Shown piece after piece: positions 8,881 through 20,546 of a stretch of DNA of 64,000 bases. Position 1 is the stretch's first letter; the number at the start of each line of letters is the position of its first letter. The notes below the pieces were generated by a model. That model did no database searches and was not told the origin of the DNA. It worked only from the letters and a program-made list of their open reading frames with translations. Source of the DNA: Salinarimonas sp. (lineage in GTDB: Bacteria; Pseudomonadota; Alphaproteobacteria; Rhizobiales; Beijerinckiaceae); contig NZ_CP157794.1 of NCBI RefSeq assembly GCF_040111675.1, positions 3,245,501 to 3,309,500 of the forward strand, given 5' to 3'. A program made the translations under genes and the position numbers.

Positions 8881-10058
8881 CCGACGCCCACCTGAAATTC
8901 TCCCGCGCCGAATATTCCGCGCGCCTCGCCAAGACCCGCAAGGCCATGTCCGCGCGCGGCCTCGACGCGCTGATCGTGACCGACCCGTCCAACATGGCCT
9001 GGCTCACGGGCTACGACGGCTGGTCCTTCTACGTGCACCAATGCGTGATCGTCGGCCCGGAGGGCGAGCCGGTCTGGTTCGGCCGCGGCCAGGACGCCAA
9101 CGGCGCGAAGCGCACCACGTATCTCGCGCACGAGAACATCGTCGGCTATGCCGACCACTACGTTCAGTCCACAGAGCGGCATCCGATGGACTACCTGTGC
9201 ACGGTCCTGCAGGAGCGCGGCTGGGGCGCGGGCGTCATCGGCGTCGAGATGGACAATTACTACTTCTCGGCCCAGGCCTATGTCCGGCTGATGCTCGGCC
9301 TGCCGGAGGTGCGCTACACCGACGCCACCGCCCTGGTGAACTGGCAGCGTGCGGTCAAGAGCGAGCAGGAGCTCGCCTACATGCGCCAGGCCGCGCGGAT
9401 CGTGGAGAAGATGCACGCCCGCATCCTCGACGTGATCGAGCCCGGCATGCGCAAGTGCGACCTCGTCGCCGAGATCTACGACGCCGGCATCCGCGGCACG
9501 CCCGAGGTCGGCGGCGACTATCCGGCCATCGTCCCGCTGCTGCCGTCGGGCGCGGACGCGTCGGCGCCGCACCTCACCTGGGACGACAAGCCGATGAAGA
9601 CGGGCGAGGGCACGTTCTTCGAGATCGCCGGCTGCGTGAACCGCTACCATTGCCCGCTCTCGCGCACGGTCTTCCTGGGCAAGCCCTCCCAGGCCTTCCG
9701 CGACGCGGAAGCGGCGACGCTGGAAGGCATGGAGGCGGGCCTCGCGGCGGCGAAGCCGGGCAACACCTGCGAGGACATCGCCAACGCCTTCTTCGCGGTG
9801 CTGAAGAAGCACGGCATCGTCAAGGACAACCGCACGGGCTATCCGATCGGCCTGTCCTACCCGCCGGACTGGGGCGAGCGCACCATGAGCCTGCGGCCGG
9901 GCGACACGACCGTGCTCCAGCCGGGCATGACCTTCCACTTCATGACGGGCCTGTGGCTCGAGGACATGGGCCTCGAGATCACCGAGAGCATCGTCATCAC
10001 CGAGACCGGGGTCGCGTGCCTCGCGAACGTGCCCCGCGAGCTCTTCGTCAAGGATTGA
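8877..10058 (+). CDS. eutD: Ectoine hydrolase EutD/DoeA
   Basis: A 393-aa M24-family (creatinase/aminopeptidase P fold) protein of the length typical for ectoine hydrolase. It opens the ectoine ring to give N-alpha-acetyl-L-2,4-diaminobutyrate, the inducer of EnuR. The N-terminal creatinase-like domain (about 15-150, with MAWLTGYDGWSFY) precedes the pita-bread domain. The ATG at 8877 overlaps the eutC stop and gives the usual family N terminus. Confidence 0.92.
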   Translation: MTDAHLKFSRAEYSARLAKTRKAMSARGLDALIVTDPSNMAWLTGYDGWSFYVHQCVIVGPEGEPVWFGRGQDANGAKRTTYLAHENIVGYADHYVQSTERHPMDYLCTVLQERGWGAGVIGVEMDNYYFSAQAYVRLMLGLPEVRYTDATALVNWQRAVKSEQELAYMRQAARIVEKMHARILDVIEPGMRKCDLVAEIYDAGIRGTPEVGGDYPAIVPLLPSGADASAPHLTWDDKPMKTGEGTFFEIAGCVNRYHCPLSRTVFLGKPSQAFRDAEAATLEGMEAGLAAAKPGNTCEDIANAFFAVLKKHGIVKDNRTGYPIGLSYPPDWGERTMSLRPGDTTVLQPGMTFHFMTGLWLEDMGLEITESIVITETGVACLANVPRELFVKD

Positions 10059-10063
10059 CGGCC

Positions 10064-11071
10064 ATGGCGCACGCCGACCTGCCGCCCTCCCCCGTCGTGC
10101 CGACGATCGACCTCCAGGCCGACGGCGTGCAGCACGGGCATCTGCGCCTGCCCTACAGCCGCGACGATTCGGCCTGGGGCTCGGTGATGATCCCGATCTG
10201 CGCGATCGCCAACGGGGAGGGCCCGACAGCCCTTCTCGTCGGCGCCAATCACGGCGACGAGTACGAGGGGCCGATCGCGCTCTACGAGCTCGCCCGCACC
10301 CTGCGGCCCGAGGACGTCACCGGTCGCGTGATCGTCCTGCCGGCCCTGAACTTTCCCGCCTTCGAGGCGGGTACGCGCACCTCGCCCATCGACAAGGGCA
10401 ACCTCAACCGCTCCTTCCCGGGCCGCCCGGACGGCACGCCGACGCAGAAGATCGCGGACTACGTCACGCGCGCGCTCGTGCCGCTCGCCGACATCGTCCT
10501 CGACGTCCATTCGGGGGGCAGGACGCTGGACTTCGTGCCCTTTGCCGCCGCCCACCGCCTGCCCGACGCCCGGCAGGAAGCCGCCTGCAAGGCGGCGGTG
10601 GAGGCGTTCGGCGCGCCCTATTCCATGACCATGCTCGAGATCGACGCGGTCGGCATGCTCGACACCACCGTCGAGGAGATGGGCAAGACCTTCGTCACGA
10701 CCGAGATCGGCGGCGGCGGCACCGCCTCGGCCCGCACGGCCGCCATCGCCCGGCAGGGCGTGCGCGACCTTCTGGTCCATGCCGGCGTGATGCGCGGGAC
10801 GGTGGAGCGGCGCGAGACCCGCTGGCTCGACATGCCCTCGGGCGACTGTTTCGCCTTCGCCGAGGAGGGCGGGCTCATCGCCTTCCGCGTCGATCTCGGG
10901 GAGCCGGTGCGCGCCGGGGACGTGATCTGCGAGATCGCTCCCATCGGCCGCACCGGGGCCGCGCCGCGCCCGACCCGCGCGGCGATGGACGGCATCCTCG
11001 CCGCGCGGCATTTCCCGGGACTGGTCAAGCCGGGGGATTGCGTGGCCGTGGTGGCGCAGATCGTCGGGTGA
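10064..11071 (+). CDS. eutE: N-alpha-acetyl-diaminobutyrate deacetylase EutE/DoeB
   Basis: A 335-aa zinc deacylase of the succinylglutamate desuccinylase/aspartoacylase (M14-like) family. Zinc ligands appear in GANHGDEYEGP and DVHSGG, with the substrate-arginine segment LNRSFPG and the likely catalytic glutamate in TTEIGGGG. It removes acetate from the EutD product to give diaminobutyrate. It starts 5 bases after eutD and ends the operon. The later transaminase and aldehyde dehydrogenase genes are not in the window. Confidence 0.92.
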   Translation: MAHADLPPSPVVPTIDLQADGVQHGHLRLPYSRDDSAWGSVMIPICAIANGEGPTALLVGANHGDEYEGPIALYELARTLRPEDVTGRVIVLPALNFPAFEAGTRTSPIDKGNLNRSFPGRPDGTPTQKIADYVTRALVPLADIVLDVHSGGRTLDFVPFAAAHRLPDARQEAACKAAVEAFGAPYSMTMLEIDAVGMLDTTVEEMGKTFVTTEIGGGGTASARTAAIARQGVRDLLVHAGVMRGTVERRETRWLDMPSGDCFAFAEEGGLIAFRVDLGEPVRAGDVICEIAPIGRTGAAPRPTRAAMDGILAARHFPGLVKPGDCVAVVAQIVG

Positions 11072-11098
11072 CCGGGCCCGCCATCGCGGCGAGCCCGG
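11072..11098. terminator. Possible bidirectional terminator between eutE and the chemoreceptor gene
   Basis: CCGGGC (11072-11077) pairs with GCCCGG (11093-11098), with an inner CCGC/GCGG pairing and a small bulge, in the 30-base gap between two convergent genes. There is no T-run, so the call is tentative. Confidence 0.35.
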
Positions 11099-11101
11099 GG
11101 C

Positions 11102-12427
11102 TCACGCCGCGGCGCGGTCCTCCAGCGGCCCGCGCTTGAGGGTCACCAGGAAGGTCCGCACCTCCTCCGCGAGGCGCCGTCCCTGCGCGTCGACGTCGCC
11201 CGCCGCGGCCAAGACGGCGCTCGCGGACGCCCGCGCGCCCTGCACGTTCTCCGAGACGCCGTGGATGTTCTCCGTCACGTCCCGGGTGCCGGACGAGGCC
11301 TGCTCGACGTTGCGGGCGATCTCGGCGGTGGCGTCGGTCTGGGAGGCGATGGCGCCGGCGATCTGCGACGATGCGGCGTCGATCTCCTGGATCAGCTGCC
11401 CGATCTCGGTGATGACACCCACGGCGCCCGAGGTGGCGGACTGCAACGCGCCGACCTGCGCCGCGATCTCCTCCGTCGCCTTGGCCGTCTGGCCGGCGAG
11501 CGTCTTCACCTCGGCGGCGACGACCGCGAAGCCCTTGCCCGCCGCGCCGGCGCGGGCGGCCTCGATCGTGGCGTTGAGGGCGAGCAGGTTCGTCTGGTCG
11601 GCGATGGCGTTGATCAGCTCCACCACCTTGCCGATGCGCTCGGCCGCGACGGAGAGGCCCTGCACGATCCGCTCGGTCTCGCCGGCGCGGTCGACGGCGC
11701 GGCGCGCGCGCTCGGCCGAGCGCTGCGCCTCGGCGACGACCTCCTGCGCGGAGGCCGAGAGCTCGGTCGCCGCGGAGGCGACCGTCTCCACCGAGATCGC
11801 CATCTCCTCCGAGGCGGCGGCGACGGCGCTGGCGCGCCGGTTGGTGACGCCCGCGCCCGTCTCCATCTCGGCCGCCATCCGGCTCATCTCGGCCGACGAG
11901 GTGGAGAGCGTGCGCACGATCGCCTCGATCGCGGCCTCGAAGGACGAGGTCGAGGCGTTGAAGGCGGCGACGCGGCCCTCGATCACCTCCGTCGCCTCGT
12001 TGATGATCCGCGCCGCGCCGAGCAGCGATCCGTCGAGGCCATCGGGCAGGATGCGGCGGTAGTAGACGTTGTTGCGCACGGCGTCCATGGACGCCGTCGC
12101 CTCGCGCACGAAGGCGTCGATGCGGTCGGTCGTGTCGTTGACCTGGTGCATCAGCCGGCCGAGATCGCCGCCCTCGCGGACGCGCACGAGCCGCGCCTCG
12201 AAATCGCCGCGCCCGATCCGCGCGACCACGTCGGTGGTGCGCTGGAGCGCCGCGCGCGTGCGCCAGAGCATCGCGCCGGCGAGGCCGAGCCCCGCGAGCG
12301 TCAGCGCGCCGAAGCCGAGCGCCGTCGTCGAGGCGAGGACCGGGCCGGTCGCCGCGAGCCCGGCCGCACCGACGCCCGCCGCCGCGAGGCCGAGCGCCGC
12401 CTTAGAGAGAGAAGACGAATTCGTCAT
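11102..12427 (-). CDS. Methyl-accepting chemotaxis protein (441 aa)
   Basis: A short chemoreceptor. Two hydrophobic segments near the N terminus (about 8-30 and 35-57) leave almost no periplasmic loop, followed by a HAMP-like region (about 60-115) and the MCP signalling domain with the hairpin tip around [20 protein letters not shown]. With no sizeable periplasmic domain it should receive its input from inside the cell. It overlaps by 26 bases the upstream PAS gene, so the two probably form one split redox or oxygen sensor, like the two halves of Aer. Confidence 0.88.
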   Translation of the reverse strand: MTNSSSLSKAALGLAAAGVGAAGLAATGPVLASTTALGFGALTLAGLGLAGAMLWRTRAALQRTTDVVARIGRGDFEARLVRVREGGDLGRLMHQVNDTTDRIDAFVREATASMDAVRNNVYYRRILPDGLDGSLLGAARIINEATEVIEGRVAAFNASTSSFEAAIEAIVRTLSTSSAEMSRMAAEMETGAGVTNRRASAVAAASEEMAISVETVASAATELSASAQEVVAEAQRSAERARRAVDRAGETERIVQGLSVAAERIGKVVELINAIADQTNLLALNATIEAARAGAAGKGFAVVAAEVKTLAGQTAKATEEIAAQVGALQSATSGAVGVITEIGQLIQEIDAASSQIAGAIASQTDATAEIARNVEQASSGTRDVTENIHGVSENVQGARASASAVLAAAGDVDAQGRRLAEEVRTFLVTLKRGPLEDRAAA

Positions 12428-12923
12428 AGGTCTGGCCCTTGTCGGCGATCAGCTGGCGCAGGCGCGCCGAGGAGGCGGCGAGCCCCTCCTTGGCGTTGCG
12501 ATGGGCGGCCTCGATGCTGGAGAGCTCGCGATAGAGCGGCGTCACCGCCGCGAGCGCCTCGCGCTTCGGCACGCGGCGGTTCGAGTGGAAGCCGCAGACC
12601 CGTCGCTCGGCGTCGCGCGAGGGGGTGACGTGGGCGAAGACCCAGTAATGGTCGCCCGTCCGGGTCATGTTCTTCACGTAGGCGAAGATCTCGCGCCCCT
12701 CGAGGATCGCGTCCCAGAGCAGCCGGAACACCGCCCGCGGCATGTCCGGATGGCGGATCATGGCGTGCGGCTGGCCGATCACCTCCGCCTCGTCGTAGCC
12801 GGAAATGGCGCAGAAGGTGCGGTTCGCGTAGGTGATCCGGCCTTTCAGGTCGGTCTTCGAGACGATGATGTCGGAGGCGTCGAAGCGCACCTCCACCTGC
12901 GTGGGCCTGATCGTGTGGGCCAT
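12402..12923 (-). CDS. PAS-domain sensor protein, Aer-like (173 aa)
   Basis: A soluble PAS protein resembling the N-terminal PAS domain of the aerotaxis receptor Aer: [20 protein letters not shown] then [16 protein letters not shown] and the core [11 protein letters not shown] (PAS about 15-120), followed by a helical tail. FAD is the usual cofactor in this family. Coding continues upstream to 12995 in frame, but the ATG at 12923 has a GAGGA Shine-Dalgarno and begins a normal PAS N terminus. Its 3' end overlaps the receptor gene, suggesting the proteins act together. Confidence 0.82.
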   Translation of the reverse strand: MAHTIRPTQVEVRFDASDIIVSKTDLKGRITYANRTFCAISGYDEAEVIGQPHAMIRHPDMPRAVFRLLWDAILEGREIFAYVKNMTRTGDHYWVFAHVTPSRDAERRVCGFHSNRRVPKREALAAVTPLYRELSSIEAAHRNAKEGLAASSARLRQLIADKGQTYDEFVFSL

Positions 12924-13054
12924 CCTGATCCTCGGAGCGCGGACGCGTCGTGGGCGGTTCGTGTGTCGCACGACATGTGCCAGCGCAGCCCTCACGAGAC
13001 CGTTAACGGCGGCCAGGCTTCGCAGTCTTACTCATGTTAGGCCGCTGGGAGAAT

Positions 13055-13987
13055 TCAGCTTTTCGCAAGGAAGGCCGTGACGTCCGCCCGCGTGGGCAAG
13101 GGTCCCACCGCGCCGTAGCCGGTGACGGACAAAGCCGCCGCGGCGTTGGCGTATTCCCCGGCCGCGACCGCGTCGCCCGTGCGCAGGTATTCGGCGAGAA
13201 AGGCGCCGTCGAAGGCGTCGCCGGCGCCGGTGGCGTCGACCGCCGTCACCCGGCGGGCGGGGATGGTGCGCGTCCCCTCGGGCGTGGCGATCATCGCGCC
13301 CTCGGAGCCGAGCGTCAGCGCCACCACCGTCGCCCCGAGCCGCAGATAGGCGGCGCAGATCGCCTCCGGCGCGTCGAGGCCGGTGAGGCGGCGGGCGTCG
13401 TCGAGGCCCGGCAGCACGATGTCGGCCATCGCGGCGGCGGCCTGGATGATGGCGCGCGCGCGGTCGAGGGGCCACAGCCGCAGGCGCAGGTTCGTGTCGT
13501 AGGAGACGAGCGCGCCCGCCTCCCGCGCCATGCGCATGGCGGCGAAGACGGCGTCGGTGCAGGACGGCGAGATCGCCTGGCTGATGCCCGACGCGTGGAC
13601 GATCCGCGCCCGTGCGATCGCGTCGGCCGGAATCTCGGCGGGGGTGATCAGGCTCGCCGCCGAGCCCTGGCGGTAATAGCTGAAATCGTGGCCCTCGGGG
13701 CCGTAGGAGATCATGTAGACGCCCGTGCGCTCGCCCGCCCGGCAGAGCACGTGGCCGCGGTCGACGCCCTCGCGGTCCCACAGGTCGAGGAAGGCGCGGC
13801 CGAACGTGTCGTCGCCGACCGCGGTGAGCATGGCGGCGCGGGCGCCGTGGCGCGCGGCGGCGATGGCGGCGTTGGAGCAATCCCCGCCGAAGCCCGGCGC
13901 GTAGAGCCGCTCGCCCCCGCGCTCGGTCTCGGCGAGCTCCATCAGCGGCTCGCCGATGGAGAGGACGTCTATGGCCTTCCCGCTCAC
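13055..13987 (-). CDS. kdgK: 2-keto-3-deoxygluconate kinase (PfkB family)
   Basis: A 310-aa ribokinase/PfkB-family sugar kinase. The N-terminal SIGEPLMELA and GGDCSNAAIAAARHG motifs and the C-terminal ATP/catalytic motif DATGAGDAFDGAF (catalytic Asp) are present. YFxQGSAA-like SYYRQGSAAS matches KDG kinases, which phosphorylate 2-keto-3-deoxygluconate to KDPG. The start is GTG at 13987, overlapping the stop of the upstream dehydrogenase (GTGA). Other PfkB sugars cannot be excluded. Confidence 0.75.
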   Translation of the reverse strand: MSGKAIDVLSIGEPLMELAETERGGERLYAPGFGGDCSNAAIAAARHGARAAMLTAVGDDTFGRAFLDLWDREGVDRGHVLCRAGERTGVYMISYGPEGHDFSYYRQGSAASLITPAEIPADAIARARIVHASGISQAISPSCTDAVFAAMRMAREAGALVSYDTNLRLRLWPLDRARAIIQAAAAMADIVLPGLDDARRLTGLDAPEAICAAYLRLGATVVALTLGSEGAMIATPEGTRTIPARRVTAVDATGAGDAFDGAFLAEYLRTGDAVAAGEYANAAAALSVTGYGAVGPLPTRADVTAFLAKS

Positions 13988-15450
13988 CGCCCGCCTCCCG
14001 GCAGCGCCGCCGGCGCCTCGGGCGAGAGCGCCACGACCTTGCCGGGGTTGAGGATGTCGAGCGGGTCGAGCGCGATCTTGATGGCGTGCATCATGTCGAG
14101 CGCGACCGGATCCTTGTAGAGCTTCAGCTCGTCGCGCTTGATCAGCCCCACCCCGTGCTCGGCCGCGATCGAGCCCTCGTAGCGGTGCACGATGTCGTGG
14201 ACGATGCGGTTGAAGCGCTCCCACGCGGCGAGGAAGGCGGCCTTCTCCATGCCGACCGGCTGGGAGAGGTTGAAGTGGATGTTGCCGTCGCCGACATGGC
14301 CGAAGGCGCAGACCCGAACGCCCTCCATCGCCGCCTCGCAGGCGGCGGAGGCCTCGACGATGAAGTCCGCGACGCGCGAGACCGGCACCGAGACGTCGTG
14401 CTTGATCGAGCCGCCCTCGCGGCCCTGCACCTCGGAGAGCATCTCGCGCAGCTTCCAGAGCGCCGCGTTCTGCGCCTCGCTCGCGCCGATCGTCGCGTCC
14501 TCGACGAGCCCGTCCTCGATGGCGGCGCCGAGCACCGTCTCGATCACGCCCGGGAGGTCGGCGTCGGCGCGCGGCGAGGAGAGCTCGACGAGGGCGTAGG
14601 CCGCATGATCGCCCTGGAGCGGACGGGTGACGCCGTCGGCGTGCTTGAGCACGAGCTCGAGCCCGAAGCGGGGCATGTACTCGAAGGCGGTCAGCTGGTC
14701 GCCCGCCTCCTCGCGCAGCCGCTCGAACACGGCGAGGGCCGCCTGCGGCCCCTCGCAGCCGAGGAAGGCGGTGACCGTCGCCTTCGGTTTCGGGTAGAGC
14801 TTCAGCACGGCGGCGGTGATGATGCCGAGCGTGCCCTCCGAGCCGACGAAGAGGTGCTTGAGGTCGTAGCCGGTATTGTCCTTGCGCAGGCGCTTGAGCC
14901 CGTTCCAAACCCGCCCGTCGGCCAGCACCACCTCGAGGCCGAGCACCAGATCGCGAGCGTTGCCGTAGCGCAGCACGCCGGTGCCGCCGGCATTGGTGGC
15001 GAGGTTGCCGCCGATCTGGCAGGTACCCTCGGAGGCGAGCGAGAGGGGGAACAGCCGGTCGGCCTCGTCCGCCGCGTCCTGGATCGCCTTGAGCGTCACG
15101 CCGGCCTCGACGGTGATCGTGGCGTTGACGGCGTCGAGCTCGCGGATGGCGGAGAGGCGCGCGAGCGAGAGCACCACGCCGCCATGCGGCACGCCCCCGC
15201 CGACGAGGCCGGTATTGCCGCCCTGCGGCACCACCGGCACGCCCGCGGCCGAGCATTGCGCCATGATCCAGGAGACCTCGAGCACGTCCTTCGGCCGCAC
15301 CACCGCGAGCGCCCGCCCGCGATAGAGCCCGCGCGATTCGATCAGATGCGGCTCGATGTCGGTCGCGGCGGAGATCACGTGCGCCTCGCCCAGGCGCTCG
15401 GCGAGCCGGGCGACGAGCGCCGCCTCGGCGTTGGGGGTGACGTCGTTCAT
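13984..15450 (-). CDS. FAD-linked 2-hydroxyacid dehydrogenase (D-2-hydroxyglutarate/D-lactate type)
   Basis: A 488-aa GlcD-type flavoenzyme. The PCMH/VAO FAD-binding domain (about 40-220) shows PQGGNTGLVGGG and GGNLATNAGGTGVLRYGN, and the C-terminal cap holds HVGDGNIHFN. The PQGGNTG form and length fit D-2-hydroxyglutarate or D-lactate dehydrogenases that pass electrons to quinone or ETF. Translationally coupled to the KDG kinase gene, so a shared sugar-acid pathway is plausible. Substrate not determinable by eye. Confidence 0.82.
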   Translation of the reverse strand: MNDVTPNAEAALVARLAERLGEAHVISAATDIEPHLIESRGLYRGRALAVVRPKDVLEVSWIMAQCSAAGVPVVPQGGNTGLVGGGVPHGGVVLSLARLSAIRELDAVNATITVEAGVTLKAIQDAADEADRLFPLSLASEGTCQIGGNLATNAGGTGVLRYGNARDLVLGLEVVLADGRVWNGLKRLRKDNTGYDLKHLFVGSEGTLGIITAAVLKLYPKPKATVTAFLGCEGPQAALAVFERLREEAGDQLTAFEYMPRFGLELVLKHADGVTRPLQGDHAAYALVELSSPRADADLPGVIETVLGAAIEDGLVEDATIGASEAQNAALWKLREMLSEVQGREGGSIKHDVSVPVSRVADFIVEASAACEAAMEGVRVCAFGHVGDGNIHFNLSQPVGMEKAAFLAAWERFNRIVHDIVHRYEGSIAAEHGVGLIKRDELKLYKDPVALDMMHAIKIALDPLDILNPGKVVALSPEAPAALPGGGR

Positions 15451-15546
15451 CGACGGGTCCTCATACTCACTCGCGAGATTCTTAGCACGAGCGGAGGTGC
15501 GGGCGTCACCCCGAAGGTTCGCCGCACCCCGCCGGGACCACCGTCC

Positions 15547-17286
<1,740 letters not shown>

Positions 17287-17353
17287 GCGGTCTCCTCGTC
17301 GTTCGTCTCGGCCGGCGCGACGCCGGCGGTCGTGGTCCATCCCCCGGTCGATC

Positions 17354-19126
17354 CTAGAGCGGCCAAACGAGGAGGATCATCGGGATTCCCACGCACAGGA
17401 CGATGATCTCCAAGGGCAGGCCCAGCTTCCAGTAATCACCGAAGCGGAAGCCGCCGGGGCCCAGGATCAGGGTGTTGTTCTGATGCCCGATCGGCGTCAG
17501 GAAGGCGCAGGACGAGCCGATCGCGACCGCCATCAGGAACGGGTCGGGATCGGCGCCCAGGACGCCGGCGATGCCGATGGCGATCGGACACATAACGGTC
17601 GCGGTCGCGGCATTGTTCATGAAGTCCGTGAGGCACATGGTCATGATCATGAGCCCGATCAAGACGAGAACGGGGCTGCCCTCCCCGATCAGGGACAGCA
17701 TGGCGCGCGCCAGCATGTCCGCCGCGCCGGTGGTCGCGACCGCCCCGGCGACCGGGATCAGCGCGCCCAGGAGAACGATCACCGGCCATTCTACGGCCGT
17801 GTAGATCTCGCGCGTCGGCACGATCGAGGCGAGCACGAAGGCGAGCGCCGCGAGGGGAAAGGCGATGGACGCCGGCAGCAGAGAGGACGCGGTGGCGGCC
17901 ACCGCCGCCGCCATGATGCCGGCCGCGAGCCAGGCGTCGCGTTTCGCCGGGAAGCGCAGGGCGCGCTCGGCCAGCGGCACGCAGTCGAAATGGGTCGAGA
18001 AGTCCGAGAGCGTCTCCGGCGTGCCCTGCAGCAGCAGCACGTCGCCCGGCGCGAGCCGCGTCTGCCGCAGGCGCGAGATCGAGCGCCGGCCCTGGCGGGA
18101 GATGGCGAGGAGATTGATCGCGTGGCGCGAGCGCAGCTTCAGGTGCTGCGCCGTGCGCCCGATCAGCGGCGAGCCCGGCCGGATCACGACCTCGGCCATG
18201 ACCGTGTGCTCGCTCTCGAGCGCCTTGACGCCGGCGCGCTTGTCCTCCTCGAGCGTCAGCCCGAGCTTGGCGATGGCCTGCGGCAGGTTCTTCGAATCGG
18301 CCTCGATGACGAGGATGTCGTCCTCGCGCAGGCTGCGCCAGTTCTGCGGCGCGGGGATGCGGGAATTGTCCCGCACCAGGCCGACCACCTGCGCCTCCGC
18401 CGCCGCGAGGGTCTCCTCCACCTCCTTGAGCGTCATGCCGATGGCGCGGCTCTTGGGCGGCACCCGCGCTTCGGTGAGGTAGGCGCCGATGTCGAAGTTC
18501 TGCCCGGCGGCGCGGGGACGGTCCGGCACGAGGAACCGGCTCGCCACGACGACGAAGAGCACGCCCGCCCCCGCCACGGCGACGCCGACGGGGGCGAAGT
18601 CGAACATGCCGAAGGGCGTGCCCGTGGCGTCCCCGCGGAAGCCCGCGACGATCAGGTTCGGCGGCGTGCCGATCAGCGTGGTCATGCCCCCCAGGATCGA
18701 GGCGAAGGAGAGCGGCATCAGTACGCGCCCGGGCGTCACCTCCACGCGGCGGGCGGCGGCGAGCGCCGCGGGCATCATCAGGGCGAGCGCGCCGACATTG
18801 TTCATGAAGGACGACATCGCCGCCGTGAGCGCGCAGAAGGTGAGGACGATGGTCCACGGCCCGGCGGCGTCCGGCACCACCCGGCGCACCAGGCGGTCGA
18901 TGGCCCCGCTGGCGGCGAGGCCGTGGCTGAGGACGAGGATGGCGGCGACCGTCACCACGGCCGGGTGGCCGAAGCCGGAGAAGGCGGCGTCCGCCGGGAC
19001 GAGGCCCAGCAGCACGCTCGCGATCAGGGCGGCGAGCGCGACGAGATCGTGCCGCCAGCGCCCCCACAGGAAGAGCGCCATCGCGACCGCGATGATCGCG
19101 AGGATCAGGGCTTGAGGCACCGTCAT
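17354..19126 (-). CDS. SLC13/DASS-family anion permease with two RCK_C domains
   Basis: A 590-aa membrane protein: hydrophobic segments on both sides of a cytoplasmic insert carrying two TrkA-C/RCK_C domains (about 211-290 and 305-380). Repeated SFMNN and DFMNNAATA motifs are the cation-binding signature loops of SLC13 sodium/dicarboxylate or sulfate transporters. Substrate unknown; sulfate, di- or tricarboxylates and silicate are all seen in relatives. The ATG at 19126 starts the first membrane helix; a longer in-frame reading to 19240 lacks a hydrophobic start. Confidence 0.82.
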   Translation of the reverse strand: MTVPQALILAIIAVAMALFLWGRWRHDLVALAALIASVLLGLVPADAAFSGFGHPAVVTVAAILVLSHGLAASGAIDRLVRRVVPDAAGPWTIVLTFCALTAAMSSFMNNVGALALMMPAALAAARRVEVTPGRVLMPLSFASILGGMTTLIGTPPNLIVAGFRGDATGTPFGMFDFAPVGVAVAGAGVLFVVVASRFLVPDRPRAAGQNFDIGAYLTEARVPPKSRAIGMTLKEVEETLAAAEAQVVGLVRDNSRIPAPQNWRSLREDDILVIEADSKNLPQAIAKLGLTLEEDKRAGVKALESEHTVMAEVVIRPGSPLIGRTAQHLKLRSRHAINLLAISRQGRRSISRLRQTRLAPGDVLLLQGTPETLSDFSTHFDCVPLAERALRFPAKRDAWLAAGIMAAAVAATASSLLPASIAFPLAALAFVLASIVPTREIYTAVEWPVIVLLGALIPVAGAVATTGAADMLARAMLSLIGEGSPVLVLIGLMIMTMCLTDFMNNAATATVMCPIAIGIAGVLGADPDPFLMAVAIGSSCAFLTPIGHQNNTLILGPGGFRFGDYWKLGLPLEIIVLCVGIPMILLVWPL

Positions 19127-19373
19127 GCGGCGTTCCGACCGATCCGGCGTCCGGACAAGAGCGATGGCCTCCCGCAGGGCGCCTCGTCGCGAGCGCCGCG
19201 CTTCCCGCGAAGTTCGAACACACATCCGCCCCCGCGGCAAGCCCTTACCAGGGGCGCCGAGAGACGGGCCGAGAGATGGGCCCGAGCGCGCTGCGCGCCG
19301 TGCGCGGGCGGGGCTGGACCGGGCCGTTCCGAGCCTCTAAGCGCAATCCGAGGAAGAGCCCGGGGAGCGCCGC

Positions 19374-20546
19374 ATGCGGCCGAGCGACGACGAGAGACGA
19401 TCCCGGGCGCCGCTGTGGCTGCCGGCCTTCCTGGCGGTGGTGGTGGGCATCGGCTTCGCCCGTTTCGCCTATACGCCGCTCCTCCCGCTTCTGGTCGAGC
19501 GCGGCTGGGTGAGCGCGGCCGGGGGCGCTTTCGCGGGCTCCGCCAATCTCGCGGGGTATCTCGTCGGCGCCGCGCTGGCGCAGGTCCTCGCGGCGCGGCC
19601 GGAGCGCGCGGCGCTTCTCAACGGCGCGATGCTGCTCGCCGCGATCTCGCTCGGCGCCTGCGCCCTGCCCTACGGCGCCGTGTGGCTGGGCGTGTTTCGG
19701 TTCACGGCGGGCGTGGCGGGCGGGCTCGTGATGGTGCTCGGGCCCTCCACCGTGCTCGCCCACGCTCCGCCCGAGGCGAAGAGCCGGGTCTCGGGCCTCG
19801 TCTTCGTCGGCGTCGGCATCGGCATCGTGGTCTCGGGCGCGCTGCTGCCCGCGCTCGCGCAGGCCGGCCTCGCGGCGACCTGGATCGCGCTGGCGCTGGT
19901 GTCGCTCGTGCTCACGGCGATCGCCTGGCGGCTGTGGCCGGCCGCGCCGCCGGCCCCGATCGGCGACGCGCCGCTGCCCAGGCGCGCGCCGCTCGTCATG
20001 GCGCTCCTCGTCCTCGCCTATGCCTCGGACGGCGCCGGCTTCGTGCCGCACACGCTGTTCCTGTCCGATTTCGTCGCCCGCGGATTGGGGCGCGGCGAGG
20101 CGGCGGGCGGGCTCGCCTGGTCGATCTTCGGCGTCGGCGCGCTCGTCGGCGGCCCGCTCTGCGGGATCGTCGCCGGGCGGATCGGGCTCGGCGCGGCCTT
20201 CGTCGGCGCGCTGGCGACCAAGGCGGTGTTCGTCGCGATGCCGCTCGTGGCGACGGGCCCGGTCGCGGTGGCGATCTCCGCCCTCGTCGTCGGCGCGCTG
20301 ACGCCCGGGATGGTGGCGCTCGCCGCCGGCCTCGCCGCGACGCTCGCCCACGGCCCGGCCCAGGCGCGGCTCTTCGGCACGATGACGATCGGATTCGCCA
20401 TCGCCCAGGCCGCGGGCGCCTACGGGCTCTCCGCTCTGTTCGCGCAGAGCGGGTCGCACGCCGTTCTGTTCGCGGTGGGGGCCGCGGTGCTGGCCGCGGG
20501 CGCGCTCGCCGGCGCGGTGGCGACGCGGCGTCTCGGCCGGACGTGA
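19374..20546 (+). CDS. MFS transporter, YbfB/YjiJ family (390 aa)
   Basis: A 12-helix major facilitator. The first helix carries VGIGFARFAYTPLLPLL, the hallmark of the YbfB/YjiJ subfamily, whose substrates are mostly unknown. Both six-helix halves are complete and no frame is broken. It is divergent from the SLC13 gene across about 250 bases that must hold both promoters; no box could be fixed there. Confidence 0.82.
   Translation: MRPSDDERRSRAPLWLPAFLAVVVGIGFARFAYTPLLPLLVERGWVSAAGGAFAGSANLAGYLVGAALAQVLAARPERAALLNGAMLLAAISLGACALPYGAVWLGVFRFTAGVAGGLVMVLGPSTVLAHAPPEAKSRVSGLVFVGVGIGIVVSGALLPALAQAGLAATWIALALVSLVLTAIAWRLWPAAPPAPIGDAPLPRRAPLVMALLVLAYASDGAGFVPHTLFLSDFVARGLGRGEAAGGLAWSIFGVGALVGGPLCGIVAGRIGLGAAFVGALATKAVFVAMPLVATGPVAVAISALVVGALTPGMVALAAGLAATLAHGPAQARLFGTMTIGFAIAQAAGAYGLSALFAQSGSHAVLFAVGAAVLAAGALAGAVATRRLGRT

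Noticed and set aside
2945..11071. Reading ehuABCD as a generic amino acid transporter and EutE as aspartoacylase
   Set aside because: The unbroken enuR-ehuABCD-eutABCDE order is diagnostic for ectoine/hydroxyectoine use.
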